NCBI GenBank assembly: GCA_004431415.1
Contig: QPMI01000618.1
Span: forward strand, 1-64,000
Direction of reading: 5' to 3'
From: Cyanophora paradoxa
Lineage: Eukaryota; Glaucocystophyceae; Cyanophorales; Cyanophoraceae
Length of the DNA: 64,000 bases
In this document: positions 35,068 through 47,400 of the stretch, piece by piece
How positions within the stretch are numbered: the first letter of the stretch is position 1
Layout of the letters: each line of letters starts with the position of its first letter
Position numbers and translations under genes: made by a program
Notes under the pieces: generated by a model
Database searches by the model: none
Seen by the model: only the letters and a program-made list of their open reading frames with translations
Told to the model about the DNA's origin: nothing

Positions 35068-37908
35068 AGCAGCGCCGCCTCGTCGGCCGTGCCAACCGAC
35101 GCTCCGGGCGGCCGCAGATCGACGAGGCGTGCGCGAACCAGCGGGTGCAGCTGGACTCGCAGCCGGAGGCCCTGGACGCCATGGAGCGCCGCATCCTCCA
35201 GGTCAGCGAACGCGAGCAAGCGCGAGCCGCCTCGTACACTAGGTTGGACCCCTCCTAAGCAGCGGGCTCGCAGCTGGAGGTGGAGAGGACGGCGCTGGAG
35301 CGGGAGAAGGACGCGGCGAGCAGGGCCCGCCTCGACGACGTCGCCGCCGAGATCGACCGCCTCCGCGACGTCCGCCCTTCTTCTTAGCGCTTCTTTCGTC
35401 TTCTCCGCCCTGACGGGGACGGTGCGGGCGGGCGGGCGGGGCGCAGGAGCTGGCGCCGAAGAAGGCGCGGTACGAGGAGGAGAAGGGGCGCCTGCAGGAG
35501 ATCCAGAACCTCCAGCGCAAGGTCCGCCCCGCCCCGCCCCGCGCGCCCCGCCCCGCCCCGCGCTTCGGGATCGAACGAATGCGGTTCGGGATCGACCAAC
35601 GAGCGAGCTCACGCGCCGGCGCAGCTGGACGAGCTGCGGAACAAGATCGCGATGGCGGAGAACAGGCGCGACCTCGCCACCGCCGCCGACCTCCGGTGCG
35701 GCCCGTTTCGGGATCGAACGAACGCGCCCGCCGCGTTTCGGGATCAAACGAACGAGCGGGCAGGTACGGGGCGGTGCCGGAGGTGGAGAAGCGGCTGCGG
35801 GAGGTGCAGGCGGAGGTGCAGCGGACGGAGGGCGAGCGCATGCTCTCCGAGGTCGTCGCCGTCGAGCAGATCTGCGACGTCGTCTCCCGGTCCGCCTTGT
35901 CGGCCCCTCAAGCCCAAGCTTAAGCCTGGCCTTAGCCGTGCCCGAGCCATCTAGTTTAGGCCGCGCCCGCCCCGCCTCGTCCCGCGCGGTCCGCCGGGCG
36001 CTGAAGGGCGACGCCCGCCCCCTCGACTTCCCCGCCCCGCCCGGGCCCTTCAAGCTTGGCGCCATCTAGTCTTAGCTAATGTTCCCAATCCGCCTCGCCC
36101 CGCGCGGTCCGCCCTCCACCTCCCCGCCCCGCCCGCCCCGCCCTCAAGCCTTGGCCGAGCCATCCAATCTAAGCGGCGGCCGACCTACTGTCCCCACCCC
36201 GCCTCGCCCGCCCCCTCAAGACTCGCCGAGCTGACGTGGGGGGCGCGTGCTTCGGCTCTCAGGTGGACGGGGATCCCCGTGACGCGGCTGAACCAGTCCC
36301 AGCGCGAGCGCCTCCTCAACCTCCCCAAGGCACGCAGAAAGTCGCACCCGTCGTTCTAGCCAGCCACCCTCTGAGGCTGACCGACCGACCGGCCGACCGC
36401 GCCGCGCCTCCCGCACGCAGGAGCTGCACCGGCGGGTGGTGGGCCAGGACGAGGCGGTGGACGCGGTGGCCGAGGCGGTGCTGCGCTCGCGGGCCGGCCT
36501 GGCGCGCGAGCGGCAGCCGCTCGGCTCCTTCCTGTTCCTGGGGCCGACGGGCGTGGGCAAGACGGAGCTCGCCAAGGCCCTCGCCGCCGAGCTCTTCGAC
36601 GACGACCAGCACATCGTGCGCCCCGCCCCGCCCCGCCCCGCCCGATTCTTCGGGATCGAACGAACGCGGTTCGGGATCGAACGAACGAGCGACCCCGCCC
36701 CGCCCCGCCCGCTAAGACGCTTAAGACGCCGTCGTAGATCTTTCAAGAGCCCGTTCCCGCCCCGCCCTGCCCCGCCCCGCCCCGCCCCGCCCCGCCCCGG
36801 CCGGTGAAGGAGCGCTGAGCTGAGCTGACGGCCGGGCGGCGGGCCGGGGGCAGGTGCGGATCGACATGAGCGAGTACATGGAGCCGCACAGCGTGGCGCG
36901 GCTCATCGGCTCGCCCCCGGGCTACGTCGGCTTCGAGGAGGGCGGCCAGCTCACCGAGAAGGCCCGCCCGCACGCCCCTTCTTCTTCTTCCTCCTCCTCC
37001 CGCCCGCCCCGTCGGCTTCTTACCGCTCCCTTCTGACCCCGTCGGCTTCAGGTGCGGCGGCGGCCGTACAACGTGGTGCTGATGGACGAGATCGAGAAGG
37101 CGCACCCGCAGGTCTCCAACGTCCTCCTCCAGGCGCGCCCCCGCCCGCCCGCCTTTCTCCCGCCCTTCTCTGACTGACAGGCCGCCGCGCGTGCCCTCCT
37201 CGCTCGCTCGCAGGTGCTGGACGAGGGGCGCCTGACGGACGGGCACGGGCGCACCGTCGACTTCTCCAACGTCGTCGTCATCCTCACCAGGTCCCATCCG
37301 CCTCTCAGATCCGATCTGATCCGATCTGACCTGATCTGAACTGATCTGACCCGGCTGCGCACAGCAACCTGGGGGCGGAGCACATCCTGACGGGCGTGAC
37401 GCCCGAGGGCCACCTCACCTCCGCCGCCCACAACCAGGTCCGACGGGCCTCCGCCCCTCCTCTCTCGCCCAACGCTCCGGTCCTGCCGCCCGCGCCGCCG
37501 ACGCCGCCGCCCGCGCAGGTGATGGCGGCGGTGAAGCGGCACTTCCGGCCCGAGCTGCTGAACCGCCTGGACGAGGTCGTGGTCTTCGCGCCGCTGAAGC
37601 CAGCGGACCTCAAGCAGATCGTCCACCTCCAGCTCGCCGGCGTCTCGAAGCGCCTCGAGGGCCGCGACATCGCGCTGAGCATCACCGACGCCGCCGCGGC
37701 GCTCGTGCTGAAGGAGGCCTACGACCCGGTCTTCGGGGCGCGCCCGCTGAAGCGCTACCTCGAGAAGAACGTCGTCACGCGCCTGAGCCGCCTGCTCGTC
37801 TCGGGAGAGCTGGAGGACCACATGGCCGTCCGCGTCGACGCCGAGGACGGGCGCCTCGCCGTCCGCCCCGAGGCCCGCTCCCCGGGCAAGCGGCCCCGCA
37901 CCTCCTAG
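32987..37908 (+). CDS. HSP101: HSP101/ClpB-type cytosolic disaggregase, 24 exons
   Basis: Exons joined in phase give 873 residues. Exons: 32987-33076, 33182-33307, 33372-33455, 33514-33604, 33669-33800, 33884-33950, 34044-34095, 34171-34308, 34382-34501, 34586-34690, 34764-34838, 34910-35008, 35118-35201, 35274-35369, 35447-35521, 35625-35695, 35764-35889, 36263-36329, 36421-36615, 36854-36961, 37052-37132, 37214-37290, 37365-37437, 37519-37908. Order: Clp N-domain; AAA1 with Walker A GEPGVGKT, pore loop KYRGEF and Walker B ILFIDEIH; coiled-coil middle domain (exons 13-17); AAA2 with GPTGVGKT, pore loop GYVG and [10 protein letters not shown]-domain. The hexamer threads aggregated proteins with Hsp70. 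There is no transit peptide (starts [13 protein letters not shown]), and SNLGAEHIL matches the cytosolic HSP101 type. Five introns use GC donors (after exons 9, 10, 18, 20, 21). Intron 12 contains a run of about 30 C. Confidence 0.95.
35564..36683. repeat. Recurring TTCGGGATCGAACGAA motif in three HSP101 introns
   Basis: The 16-mer or a near variant occurs in pairs in intron 15 (35564 and 35585), intron 16 (about 35706 and 35737) and intron 19 (about 36648 and 36668). It is absent from the intervening exons. The reverse complement is nearly identical to the core of the 18 bp repeats in an intron at 52985-53074. Confidence 0.7.
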
Positions 37909-38538
37909 GCCCCCGGCCTCCCCCGCCCTGGCCTGGGCTCCAGATCGAGCTTCGCTTGGACCCGACCTCTTGCTTCTAATTATTTATTCGAATTCATCTC
38001 TTTGGGCAGCCCTTTTAGCTAGTCAGACGCTCGGCAGCTCTTTCTCCGATCCTGCGTGTTTGATTGCATTCGAATTCCCTGTAAATAGACGTAGATAGTG
38101 TTGCGTAGACGTAGACAGTTTTGTGAAGTCGATTCTTACAATAGCTGCATGAAACGGCCAAAGTTCGTATACATAAAGCTTAAGTCGATATTAATCTGTG
38201 CCCCTTGACCCCTGGAATTAACTAAATACAAGTAATCCAAGGGTGCATTCTTATGAAAGAGTCGTCGGCGTGTCACAGTGTGCCTCATCGTTGCGATGCT
38301 GCTCGCCGAGTCGGGAGGGATCGTGTGAGCTTCATCAACATCTCATCAACATCTGTCACAGTGTGGCTTCTTCCACGAATCACGTTATATAATTATAATT
38401 ACAATCTTGCCTGGGCGAGGGTGGCAGGGCGAGGCGGGCGGGGTGGCGAGGCGGAACGAAAACGATGAAGTCTACGCTAGGTTCTGCTTATAATAAATTC
38501 ATGATTACGTATACTCTTCACTGTAAACAGATCTAGAT
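37909..38538. other. Convergent intergenic region
   Basis: It lies between the HSP101 stop and the armadillo-like gene stop and is noticeably A+T-richer. Two near-identical phrases, GTAGACGTAGA-AGT (about 38087-38117), are present. No gene is seen; it should contain the two 3' UTRs and polyadenylation signals. Confidence 0.5.
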
Positions 38539-41326
38539 CTAATTAGATCCAATGCGAGAGAACACGTCTATACTATGATATATACCGCGTGGGGGCTCGG
38601 GGGGCCTCCCAGCCGGCGGCTTCGGGGACGACGCGCAGCAGAAGAGGAACGCGAAGAAGCCGCCCTCGCGGCGGCCCCGCTCGCAGCAGCCCTCCCCCCC
38701 GCGATCGAACTGGTAGTCCTCCCCGAGGTCCAGCTCCAGGTCTGGCTCGGGTCCCAGCTCCAGTCCGGTTGGCTCCTCGCCCTAGAAACGAACGTACGTT
38801 TTAACTCGGCACGTTCAAATCAAACATGGAAAAAGAAGCCGAATGAAAGGGCGCACGGGGCTCGCGGCTGCTATGAACTCTTGCGCGATTTCTTCCTCAG
38901 TGAAAGGCCCGTCCAGCACTGCGTCCTCTGCAGGAGACGGCGTCACGACAAGGAGGCGCCGCGCGCGCCGAGAGACATTAAGTGTGGAATCAGCTTAAGA
39001 GATCTAGAGTGCTGCGAAGTCAGACTGGGTAAAGCTTGCGGCGCACTGAAAGCGTCGGGGAGAACGAGGGCGCGGAGGGCGAGCTTGATGCCCCCGGCCA
39101 CCCCGTGCCGAACCACCTCTGCGAATCGGAGGGCCGATTGTAATCAATGCTTCTGCGCGAGATCGAATATTCGAATCTGAGAGGGTCCGCTCGCTCACTC
39201 GCAGAGGCCTGCTTGGCGAGATGCCTTCCCTGAAGCAGGCCGAATATTACTAAGCTATAAAATTAGATCTGGAGGCCATGCGGAAAGCTGATGATTATCG
39301 AAGTTCAATCTTATGATCATGATCAACGCGGAACAATTATTTAGATCTAGAGGGACCCCGGGAAGGGCGGGCACGAAAAGGGCCGCGACGTCGGACGCCT
39401 TGAGTCCCCCCGACCGGAGCTGGTCGATGCCGCCCCGCGCCTCAAAGTCGGCCTGGCTTCCGGAATTAGGGCGGCCCGGCGCGCGGCCGCTGAGCTCTGG
39501 ATCGGATGTAGAAGGGTACGTATACGTGCCGCAAAGTTCTTGGCAGCTTCTGCTGCGACCTCTGCCGCGCCCTGCCGCGCGCGGTATTAGTCAAAGCATG
39601 CATGCACGTCGGCTCATGATCAAAACTGAAAGGCTCGCCTCGCCGATCTCCCAGATGCCTTCCGCTCTTGGCTTGACGGGCAGAGCAATCATGAGCAGTT
39701 CCAGCGCTAGTCTGCGGTCCGGGCCGCAGTCAGTTGGCAGATCTCACACATGTGCAGGAGATCGCACATTCCGCCGTGCTTTGCGATAGCCTTTTTGTCT
39801 CTCGCCTGCGAGGCGATCGCGATTCGCGTCGTGTCCCAAATCGAAAATTTTCTCCAGATCTAGGTAGCCTATATATAGCTGTATGTAGGCACCTTTAATG
39901 CGTGCTCGAGGCCGAGCGATGCGCCGGCGATAGCTGCGGCCGCGGGCGACTCAGGATGAAAATCTGGAAGGGATTAAGGTGAACCGTGAACGGTGCTGCG
40001 CACTCCCAGCGAAAGGCAGCTCAGCGAGTTTCTGCGAGGGCTTTCAGCTCAGCTCGATTAATTAAGCTTCAGTCCGCTGCACGAAATAACTGAACGAATT
40101 TAAAAGCGAACTTGCCTTGGTCATCTCGTACCGGCACTTGTTCGCGACTTTCCCGAACTGCTTAATGTCACCCTGGAACGCCGCCTCGAAGCCGCCGCGG
40201 AGCCACTTCTCGAACCTGCGCGCAGTCGGAATTTAATCATGTGTGCTCTATAATTATATAAATAGATAGTAGCTGTAAAATCCTAATTATATAAAGAGGC
40301 GCGGCACGCACTCTTCGACGAGCCCGGCGTAGGCCTGAAGGGACTTGTTGATCCTCTCTCCGATGTAGGGGACCTGTACGAATAATATAATAATATCGAT
40401 ATCCAGAGCGAGCCTCGGACGGCGTCCGGGGCGGTCGCTATAGCTATCTTAAACGCAGGCCGAAGTCGCTGGATGTTTTATTCGGTTTATTCGCTTGAAC
40501 TGGAGGGCAAGCTTAAGCACCGATGCGGCCTTCTCGCCGAGGCTCTTGGCACCCACGGCGCTCAGCTCGATGACGTCTTTGGCTAGGCTAACGTCCGCGA
40601 GAAGGCTAATGGCCTGCGACATCGCATAATGAGCGCGAATATTTAAACGCTTTGAAGAACAACGTCGAATTCGCGCGCATGTTTGGCCACCATGATCTTC
40701 TGCTCCTTAGTCTCCGCCTGCCTCGCCAGTTGGTAGTTCTGCGCACGCGGCCTTTCCATGACTTCGCAGAAGAAGAGCGCGAGGTGAGATCTAGAGGACA
40801 AGGTCGTCGACGCACCCTCGCGGCCTTTTTCGAGATTTGATCGCCCCTCTGCAGAGACGGAATATTAGTCAGCTGGGAAGTTTATGAGGTCCGCAGACCC
40901 CGGCCCGGGCCCGGCATAGCTCGCGATTGCGAGCTCGCGCTCGCCTCTGCGGCATACTCGTATGTAGAGTGAGCGACCTGAGAGAGAGGGGGGGAGAGAG
41001 ATTAGGGCGGGGACGGGCTAACTGAGAGATCTGCAGGCTCCAGGCGAAGGGGGGGAGGGGGGGGGGGGGGGGGGGGCAGGGGGGGCGGGGAGGGAGGCGG
41101 GGCGGGGTGGGGGGAGGGGGAGGGCTGTTCAAACCTTCCTGGCGCCCTTTTTACACTACGCGGCACGCGTGCGGCGGGCAGGCGTACGCGTCAGTGGCCG
41201 CAGGCCGGGCGCCGACTATATATCAAATCATCGGATTATGTATGCAACACACGCCGCGACGCATACGCATTAGGAACGACGCCCGCGCCGACGTCGCCGC
41301 CGCACCTTGGAGAAGCAGTTGGTCAT
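38539..41326 (-). CDS. Armadillo-like helical repeat protein (tentative)
   Basis: Gene span with introns. The start exon 41306-41326 encodes MTNCFSK and ends in a GTGCGG donor. Next come 40816-40848 (RGDQISKKAAR), 40649-40738 (from NYQLARQAETKEQ), an exon at about 40.6-40.5 kb (AISLLADVSLAKDV), exons near 40.37 kb (VPYIGERINKSLQAY) and 40.2 kb (FEKWLRGGFEAAFQGD; classic GCAAGT donor), then armadillo-like helices AIAKHGGILALELLMIAL (39.8-39.7 kb), EVAAEAAKNFA, ARGGIDQL and VRHGVAGGIKLALRALVL (39047-39118). The C-terminus is acidic and Cys-rich (EGCCERGRREGG, FLFCCASS) with TAG at 38539-38541. Armadillo repeats are protein-binding scaffolds. The N-terminal helical region is unassigned. The junction around 39.95 kb does not keep phase in my reading and needs a transcript. 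Confidence 0.55.
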
Positions 41327-43382
41327 TTCGCGCCTCCTCGCGCTCAGAGTCGGCGTTCACGTCGACGTCGCGCCTATAGCTAGCTAAAGGCCGAGGCCTG
41401 CATGCACGCGTACGCCCAGCTCCGCAGCCGTATAAATGCTCAGCAGGGTCTACTAGCTATAGGCTAACCCAAATTGGAGATGGCAGCGACGCTTAGCGTC
41501 TGTGTTTGTCTTAAAAGCTTGCAGGCCGCGGCCGCGGCCGGTCGCAGTTGCCGCAGTGCAGGCTCGCAGCTGCCGAGCCTTCGAATTCCGACGTCGACAC
41601 CAGAGCTTTTGACCGTCGGACACCCGGTGAGCAGCGCTTAGCGCGGCTAGCGCTGCATCTGCGGCCTAGGAGTCCTACTCCGCCAGCGGCCGCGCGCGGA
41701 TGATCCCGGACGGCGACGGCGGCGGAGCTCGAACCCGCGCCGCCCGGCCTGCGGTCCAGCTGCTGAGTCAGTGCTGACTCGCCGCGGCGCGGCCCGCGCG
41801 GGTCCGCTCACTGAGTCAGCGGCTGGCCCGCCGCTGGAGGCGGCTGGAGTCGCTGGACCAGGCTTCAACGCGGCTTGCAATTGCACTTCAAGGTTTGTAC
41901 CACTCAAGGGGTACCAGTATCTTCAAGGCTGCGGCCCACTCAGGCTTCAACGCGGCTTGCAATTGCACTTCAAGGTTTGTACCACTCAAGGGGGCCCAGC
42001 CGACGGCGCCGGCCGTCTCCCGCCGTCGACGTCGGGCCGCGAGTCCCCGGCGCCCGGCTCCGAGGCGAGTTCGCGATCGCGAGCCTCCGAGGCTCCGGAG
42101 TCCGGAGTCCGGAATCCGGATCCCGGAATCATGAATCATTTTGAATCATGATCAGCTGCAGCTGCAGCCTGCAGGCTGCCACAGCCTGCCAGGCTGCAGC
42201 GGCTTGCAAGTTGCAATTGCCGGCGCATTCTTGCACATGCGCTTGCAGGCCTAGGCCATTAAATATTGCAGGCTAATTATCATGACTGCCCGCGGCCGGG
42301 CTAGCCTGTGAGTCAGAGACAGCGTATACGTAGTACGTACGCGTGCACCGCCGTGCAGACCGTCGGACGGCGCGCGCCCGGCCCGGCCCGCGCGCGCGGC
42401 GCCGGCGAGTCGGCCGAGCCCGGCGGGGCGCTCCAAAGCCGCGCCTGCGCATGCTGCGTGACTCTGCGTCAAATTCAATGATTCGAGATAGTACGTAGCT
42501 AGTAGGCTTCAAGGCTTATCTAGTAACATTCTAGTTTAATTTCGCGGGAAGCGGCCGCCGCCGGCCGCGGGCCCGCGGCCCGCCGCCGGCCGGGAATTCG
42601 AATCCGGAACTTTCGCCTGACCGAGAGTCGAACTTGATCCGAAAGTTCCGAAACCGGGGTACCATTCTATTAAGACCACTTCTTCATGATCATCATCAAG
42701 ACTTCAACGTTAACGGCTGCGTCTCCTCGAGCTCATCGATATCACTCAGTCACTCCGTGACTGGCAATCCGTGTCCCAGACTCCCAGTGTACAGTGTACT
42801 GCGCCAACTAGTACTCTAAATCTGCGACTCTGCTTAGAGTCTGCTGCGCCGCGCGGCCCGCGGCCGCCGCGCCGGGCGCCGGGCCGAGCGCGTCCGACGG
42901 TCCAGACTCCCGACAGCCGCAGCTCATGATCAGCGGCTTCAGTCTAGCCGCTGAGCGCCGCACCAGCCTGGCAGCGCAGGCACATGTACCGCGGCCGGTA
43001 CAGCTGCAGCTGCAGGCACCGAATTTGAATTCGAAACCGTCACGTGCACGCTGCTGCATGTGATTCATGATCAAATATACGCCAACGGTACGTATACGTA
43101 CTCCCGCGCACGGACGCCGGTCAGCGCAGGCTGCGCTGCGCATGCCGCCGCCGCCGGCCTGCCGCCGCGCATGCCGCGGCCTTCCGGTCCGATTTGAAAA
43201 TTTAAACTAACGGCCGGTCGCCTACGTACAGGCCTAGGCCTAGACCTCATGCTAGGCCCGGCCCATGCATATGCGCAGCGATTGCGGTCATGCGTATGCG
43301 TAGGCACATCCGCGCGCACGGGCTTCAGACTTCATGATCACCTCCGAGGCTCCCTGATCATGAGCGCAGCAATTGCAAGTTC
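41327..43382. other. Palindrome-rich divergent intergenic region
   Basis: About 2 kb between the starts of the armadillo-like gene (-) and the kelch/TRP-like gene (+). It is densely packed with perfect palindromes: CTATAGCTAGCTA-type, GGCCTAGGCC, CAGCTGCAGCTGCAG, TGATCATGA, GCGGCCGC, TTGCAATTGCAA-like and TACGTACGTA-like runs. It also has one 53 bp direct repeat. No ORF has recognisable similarity. It must contain both promoters. Confidence 0.5.
41859..41993. repeat. 53 bp direct repeat, 82 bp apart
   Basis: The segment CAGGCTTCAACGCGGCTTGC and following bases to CACTCAAGGGG is present identically at 41859-41911 and 41941-41993, with 29 bp of unrelated sequence between. It looks like a short tandem duplication of an 82 bp unit whose second half has diverged or been lost. 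Confidence 0.85.
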
Positions 43383-44379
43383 ATGGGCCGCGCGGGCTCT
43401 GCTGTGACGTGCGCGACCCGCAAGCTGCCCGCGCACCGTGCCATTGTGGCGACGTCGACTGATCATGATTATCGGATCATGAAGCCCCGCTTAATGTTAT
43501 CCTGCCCCGCAGATCTAGACCGGCGGCCAAGCTGGCGAGGCCGGATCCTGAGCGGCTCGAGCTCGCCGCGGCACTCTTCTTAAGCTTGGCCTTCCTTGTT
43601 GCCCTCTCGTCCCTTCCCGGGGCCGCCCTCGCACGCGGTTCGGCCTTCGAAAATTCCCTCCGAATCCAGATCCATGGCTCCGGCAGGCAGGCTGATCACG
43701 AGGCGCCCCCGCAGGCGCAACGCTTTCGTACCTTGGCAACCTGACAGTGACGGCCCTCCCAAACCCCCCCGGCGCCCCCGGCGTGCGGCCTGAGGTGCGA
43801 CGCTGTGTTGAAAGAATCACGACGCCTCGCCCCGCCGCCCGCCCGCGGCCGGCCCTCTCAAAACGTCGGGCCGCGCCGCGTATCCCGGACAGAACCGCTA
43901 CGCCGCGGGAGGGGCGCTCTCCTACAACCTCACCGAGCTCCGAGCCGGCGGGACGCCCCGCGTGGGCTTCTTCACCGGTGCGTGCTGCCCCTAGCCTAGG
44001 CCTACAGCTATCAGCCTCAAGCACAGATGCCGACCGCGGGCGTGGCTGACGTGGGGCCGCGGGCCGGGCCGGGCCGGGCCCGGGCGCGCAGTGGGGGGCC
44101 TGCAAGCCCCGGAGAGCGTCGTGCGGGAGTACCGCCTGAGCGACCCGAGCCCCGCCAACGCGCTCAAGTGGAGCGCCACGAGTGTCGTGCGCCCCCCACG
44201 CCCCACGCCCCGGCCCACGCCGTCTTCGTCCCTTGCGAGGGACATCTCGCTCGCGCAGGGCGCCTCGACGACGCTCTTCGGGTGGGGGGTCGTGAGCGTC
44301 ACGACGGGGGAGGAAGATGGTGCAGCTTCGAGATTCTACCCCCATACTTCTCCCACCAGCCCCCCCCCCCCCCCCCCCC

Positions 44380-44418
<39 letters not shown>

Positions 44419-47400
44419 GCACCCCTTCCCCGCCTTCCCCCTCCGACCCCCGCCTCGCCCTGCCCTTCCCCCTCCCCCTCCCCCCACCCAGCCCTCCCCC
44501 CTCCTTCCCCCTCCAAAAAAAACCCACCCAACCCGCGCCTCGCCTTGCCTCCCCCGCCCGCCCCGGCCTGCCTCGCCCGCCCCTCCACTCAAACTCCCCT
44601 CCCCTCTCCTCCCCTCCCCTCTAACCTCTACACCACGGCCCGCCCTCCCCGCTCCGCTTTTGCCGACTCGCCGTGCTCTGCAGGCACGGTGTACTTCATC
44701 GGCGGGGCAGACGACATCGGCGGGGCGCAGAACGGCAACGACTACCGCAACCCACGCAACCGGTTGACCCGCTTCCGTGCGCCCGACCTCGAGCTCCACT
44801 TTCAAGTTTCCCTTCGCATATTCGTCCCTGCGTTTACCCCCTACTCTTCAATCCTTCCCCTCCCCCGCCCCTCTCCATCCCTCCCCTTTTCTGCCCCTCC
44901 CCGCCGCCCCCCCGCCCCCCCCCCCCCCCCAAAAAAAAGGCATCTCCGCACCCGGCCCCGACGCCCGCCAAAACGGTCCGTCGTACAGGCAACGGAGTGT
45001 ATGCGGCGCTGGCCGGCCTGCCGCGCCCGGCGGTCTTCTCAGCGGCCGTGTACGACCGGCGGCGCCAGCACATCGTCGTCCTCGCCGGCACGCCCTGCTA
45101 CGCCGACAACCGCCAGGCCCGCGCGCCTCTCCCCTCGGCAGCTGCAGCGCGCCTGACGGTTTCGCCCCGCGCAGTACGGGCTCGAGACGCTCGTCGACCC
45201 GCTTAGCTTCGTCTATAACGGGTGCGCCCTCCGGATCCGTAGCCGCCCTTCTTCCCCCCCTTCGTCTTCCTCCCTCCCTCCCCCCCCTCCCCCCCCCCCC
45301 TTCCCCTCTCTCCCTCCCTGAAGCGCTCCCCGCCATTTCTGCCGCTGATCATGACCTGGCTCCCGCGCGCGCAGGTGCAACGATATCCTTTATTACTCGG
45401 TGGAATCCAACGCCTGGACCCGCGCCGTCGACCACGATCCCTCGTGCGCCCCGCCTGCCGTGCATGCGCCCCCCACGGCCAGCGCATGTGCGCTCGCCCA
45501 CCTCTGACCGGGGCCGCGACGTCGACACGGGCAGGCACCCGTTTCTGAACGGGAAGGGGCTGCGGTCCCCTGTGGCGGCCATCTACGGCGACCGCGTCTT
45601 CCTCCACGGCGTCCGCCCCGCCCCGTCTAAGAATTATACTTCTACTTAAGCCTATCGAGATTGTTTTACGTCTTATTAACCCAGCCTCGGCGCTCTATCG
45701 TCTTCCCGTCCTCACCTCGCCCTCTCATTTCCCCGCAGGGCTTCCTGGGGGACTTCGCGACGCTGGGACACGTCTCGGCTCAGGTCGCCTTCGCCGATCT
45801 CGGCGACCTCGCCGCCGGCTGGCGCCAGGCGCGACCCGGCCCTCCGCCCCCCCCCCCCCCCCTCCCTCCCCCCTCCCGCCTCCCCCCTCCCGCCTCCCCC
45901 TGCCCACCTCCCCCTGGCCGCCCCGGCCCACATTTGCAGCAGCTTGGCTTTGGGCTCCAAATTCAAAGCTGAGACGTTTGCGGCAGGTTTCGGTGGCTGG
46001 CCCCCAGAAGCGGGGCGTCGTGGCCTCCTTCGTCTGCGGGCGCTTCTTCTTCTCCATAGGTCTGAGCCGGGCCCCAGAGCCATGACCAGGGCCGTCCGCC
46101 CTCGAGCCTTTACGATTCGATCCTTCGCTGAGCGCGCGGGTCGCGATCCCCCGCGACGGGCTGCGCAGGGGCGCCGCCGCCGGCCTCGGTGCTCCCCGCC
46201 GGTTCCTGGGGCATCTCCGCCACCGATATCGGTGCGCGGCCCCGCCAACCTCGAATTTTCAGGGAAATGCTCGCACAACGTTAACGTACAGGCTAGCCAG
46301 CGCGCCTTTCATTTGATTTGATGCGCGTATATACGTACAGGCTACAACGAGACGGGGTACAGCGACGCCGCCTTTCTGGACCTTTCGTCCCTCTCCAACG
46401 ATGGCGGCACCTACTCCCTCGCCCCATGGGGCCGCCTCCCCATCGCCGGCGACCCCGCAGACCTGGTCCGAGTCTCTTGCGGCTTCAATGTGCGAAATAA
46501 GATGTTCGATGAACGCGCCGCGCCCCAGTTCATCTTGGAGCGGGCGTACGCGACGGACTCGCGGGAGCCGCGGGGCTTCTCGGGGTGGGCCCCCCTCCCT
46601 GTCGAGCTGTACGGCAAGTGCGGGGTTCGCGCGCTTTCCTCCCTTCTTACCTTCGCGCGGCGCCTTTAGGCTTCTCCGGCTCTGCAGCCATCTGAATCGA
46701 TGTATATTGGATCCGGCCAGATCCTAGCGTACTCGAACCAGGACGTGATTCTCAAGGTGGCGACCATCACCCTCGAGACGCCCTCCGGCTCCGGCTCGGG
46801 CTCCTTCGGTCCGCCCTCTTCTAGAACGCTTTTGAACTCTAAACCGCGAGCCTGTCAGGCGGCCGCGCTAAATTATACGTATACTATGATATACGCCCTC
46901 TGATAAATTCTGTTTTTTAAACGTGTTTGAACGCTTTCCTGTTGAATTCGCAAACCGGCCGCGCGCCTGGCAGGTTGGGGGGCCCTCGACGCGACGTCGA
47001 CGGTGGCTTGCCAGACCGTGCAGGTCTACCGCATGGCCAACTGCACCTTCGCACCGCGGTGCGTCTCGAGCTCGAGCTCGCCTTCGCAGTCTCCGATCGC
47101 GACGCCATTGGCACTGGTGGGTTCGCAAACGCAGGAGCGCGGGCGCCGCGATTTCGTACCCGGCTCAGTCGGTGCGGCTGGCGTACGAGGTGCACCCGAC
47201 GGGCCTCAATGCGACGCGGCGCCGGAACGTCATATGGGGCGAGAATTCCATTTCCCAGGCAAGCCGGCCGCCCGGTCTGAGACCGGTTGTGGGCGCCCCA
47301 GGCCTCCGAAGTAATCGTGAGCCGCGCGCAGGCTATCCCCTTCCAGTTCTGGACGGGGAGCTCTGTCGGCACCGGTGCGTGTCCGCTGCTTTTGCAATTA

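Noticed and set aside
43515-44588. 357-codon minus-strand open frame rich in Gly/Arg and a Val-Cys run
   Set aside because: It runs through the AC microsatellite and opposite the signal-sequence exons of the kelch/TRP-like gene; composition is typical of a shadow frame.
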